Source of the DNA: Runella slithyformis DSM 19594
GTDB taxonomy: Bacteria; Bacteroidota; Bacteroidia; Cytophagales; Spirosomataceae
Assembly (NCBI RefSeq): GCF_000218895.1
Contig: NC_015703.1
Coordinates: forward strand, 5,593,001-5,657,000
Direction of reading: 5' to 3'
DNA length: 64,000 nucleotides
A program made the translations under genes and the position numbers. Below, in pieces: positions 62,640-64,000 of the stretch; the first letter of the stretch is position 1, and each line of letters begins with the position of its first letter. The notes below the pieces were generated by a model. That model did no database searches and was not told the DNA's origin. It worked only from the letters and a program-made list of their open reading frames with translations.

Positions 62640-64000
62640 TTACAAGATTGAATGACGTAAGACAAACGCCACGTTTCCAATGTTCTTTTTTTCTACGCTG
62701 ATTCCATCGTTTTTTAGTCTTGCAATGAAGTTGGTTTTATTAACGGGCTTAAAACCATCGTCAAGACAAAACGCACGATATTCGCTGTACAACTCTTTAA
62801 TCAACTTCCAATCAGTTGGTGAAGCTACAAAACCATTTTCCTCCAAAAACATCTTTACGCTGTCTGATTCCAATTTGTAGCGTTCAAGTTGCTTTGTTAC
62901 GGCTTCACTATGCGTGAATTTTTTTTGTGCTAAGAGTCGCCCTAACCCTTCCAACGCCCAATTGAAAACGCCTGATAATTCACTGTCAATAATCTTTTGG
63001 GCCAACTCCTTATCCTGCTTTTCGTCGGGAATGGTAACATCAAAAGGCACAATTAAAAAGCGTCTGAAATAGGCGTTGGTTTGCTCAACGTCTTTTGGTA
63101 GCCCGTTACAATTAAAAATCAACTTGGCGTATTCATGCAAAATAAAGGGCTGACCATAGGGCAATCGTGCCTCTACGGGTTCACCCGAAACCAACTGTTT
63201 GAAAATAGCAGTTTCGAGTGTTCCGTTTATCTCACTCGCATAATTCACTAATTTATTAGCTAACTTTGCCCGGAAGTACCCGCTATCATTGGTCAGGCTT
63301 TGAAGTGAAAAACTACTTACATTTTCTCTTCCCAACAAAGCATTTACAACCTCAAAAAATACGCTCTTACCGTTTGCGCCTTGCCCGTAAAGCAGTAACG
63401 TCTTTTCAAGTTTCAGTACTTTGTGACTTACAAAAACATACCCCAAGTATTCAGCTAATATCTTTTGCCGTTCGGGGTCGGGCTGTACTTTATTGAGAAA
63501 CTCCAGCCAGCGCGGGGCGGTTGCGTCGGGGTCGTACTTGAATGGCAATTGGTAGGTTATAAAATCGGCTTGACTTGGTGGCCTCAATTGCTGACGGTCG
63601 GGGGATATTTCAAACGTACCATTTTCCAAATTTATAAGTATAGTATTCTTTGGCCGTTCGGGGGTAGTAAGATGTGCCACGGCCAAAAACTGCTTTCTAA
63701 GTTTAGCCCTGATTTCAAAATCTTTCGCATCCAAAGGGTTTGCTCCCATTTTTTCAAATGATTTGCCTAAAAATGCCTCAATGTCGTTTTCATCCAACTG
63801 CGACCAAAATGCACCGTTGTATAAATAGACAAATTCAGCATTTCGACACAATCCCCAATTGTTGATTATGGCGGCTTCTAAAACCTCATCAACGGCTATT
63901 ACAATTTTATGACGCTCTTTTACTTTGTACCCCTCAACGATTTTCAATAACTGTTCGAGTCTTGCGGCTTTTTCGGGGGTAAAATTGGGGTTTGGCTTCA
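62640..64000 (-). CDS. D5/P4-family phage or plasmid replication helicase (partial)
   Basis: The frame runs from stop 62640 to the window end, so the gene is 5'-truncated here. At least 450 residues are visible; an internal TTG at 63947 is probably not the true start. It has a D5_N-like region (DPERQKILAEYLGYVFVS) and an SF3-type helicase core with Walker A LLLYGQGANGKSVFF and LIFNCNGLPK. YFRRFLIVPFDVTIP is also typical of phage P4 alpha and poxvirus D5 relatives. It would unwind the element's origin in concert with the DUF6371 protein. Confidence 0.88.
   Translation of the reverse strand, partial: KPNPNFTPEKAARLEQLLKIVEGYKVKERHKIVIAVDEVLEAAIINNWGLCRNAEFVYLYNGAFWSQLDENDIEAFLGKSFEKMGANPLDAKDFEIRAKLRKQFLAVAHLTTPERPKNTILINLENGTFEISPDRQQLRPPSQADFITYQLPFKYDPDATAPRWLEFLNKVQPDPERQKILAEYLGYVFVSHKVLKLEKTLLLYGQGANGKSVFFEVVNALLGRENVSSFSLQSLTNDSGYFRAKLANKLVNYASEINGTLETAIFKQLVSGEPVEARLPYGQPFILHEYAKLIFNCNGLPKDVEQTNAYFRRFLIVPFDVTIPDEKQDKELAQKIIDSELSGVFNWALEGLGRLLAQKKFTHSEAVTKQLERYKLESDSVKMFLEENGFVASPTDWKLIKELYSEYRAFCLDDGFKPVNKTNFIARLKNDGISVEKKNIGNVAFVLRHSIL

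Larger units (their letters stand above)
59700..64000. mobile_element. Left part of a probable integrative element
   Basis: Five leftward genes have a typical element cargo: XRE-type regulator, DUF5681-like protein, DUF6371 zinc-finger protein, a D5/P4-type replicative helicase and an exported beta-rich protein. No integrase is in view; it may lie beyond 64000. The left boundary is approximate. Confidence 0.5.

Overview
The window looks like a chromosome segment of a Bacteroidota bacterium, most likely of the Cytophagales (Spirosomaceae/Runella-like). This is inferred from family content and was not searched. The supporting families are two SusC/TonB-receptor systems, a SusD lipoprotein, DUF5686, DUF4290 and DUF2452 proteins, a PorW/SprE-like lipoprotein, an exported enzyme with a type IX secretion (T9SS) sorting domain, and many TAnnTTTG-type (-7) promoter boxes with few Shine-Dalgarno sites. 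No rRNA, tRNA or CRISPR array was seen.

Layout. 1-0.5 kb: wrecked transposase. 0.6-6.7 kb: fdhD, a TonB receptor, an NmrA-like reductase and a LytS/LytTR two-component pair. A 12-bp direct repeat with a 21-bp period lies just before the receptor and is a good candidate target of the LytTR regulator. 7-8.8 kb: AraC regulator and an unknown gene. 9-14.2 kb: groES-groEL and lon, which carry the same 15-bp palindrome upstream. 14.3-20.9 kb: housekeeping genes (alaA, DUF4290, glycosyltransferase-like, SpmA/SpmB-like permease, rpiB, LOG, PNPOx-like). 20.9-22.3 kb: intact IS4-family element. 22.4-36 kb: exported carboxylesterase, beta-propeller protein, VF530, a phosphodiesterase-like/alkaline phosphatase fusion, DUF3817, glycerate kinase, PBP1A, PorW/SprE, methyltransferase, DUF2452 and a relic of menB.

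36-50 kb: DUF5686 protein and then the most distinctive locus. A leftward susC-susD-(Tat-exported aminotransferase)-AEC transporter-lipoprotein unit faces a rightward pair, a second Tat-exported aminotransferase and an exported protein with a Hint (intein/hedgehog-type) domain. The two units share a long AT-rich divergent control region. The gene set suggests capture of an amine- or amino-acid-containing compound at the outer membrane, transamination in the periplasm, and transport of an acid product. That reading is inference.

50-59.6 kb: PpiD-like foldase, T9SS-sorted SGNH esterase whose signal peptide is broken by one base in an A8 tract, exported pentapeptide-repeat protein, exported cyanophycinase, nuclease lipoprotein, YjbQ and a small membrane protein. 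59.7-64 kb: left part of a probable integrative element (HTH regulator, DUF5681-like, DUF6371, D5/P4-type helicase) that runs off the window end.
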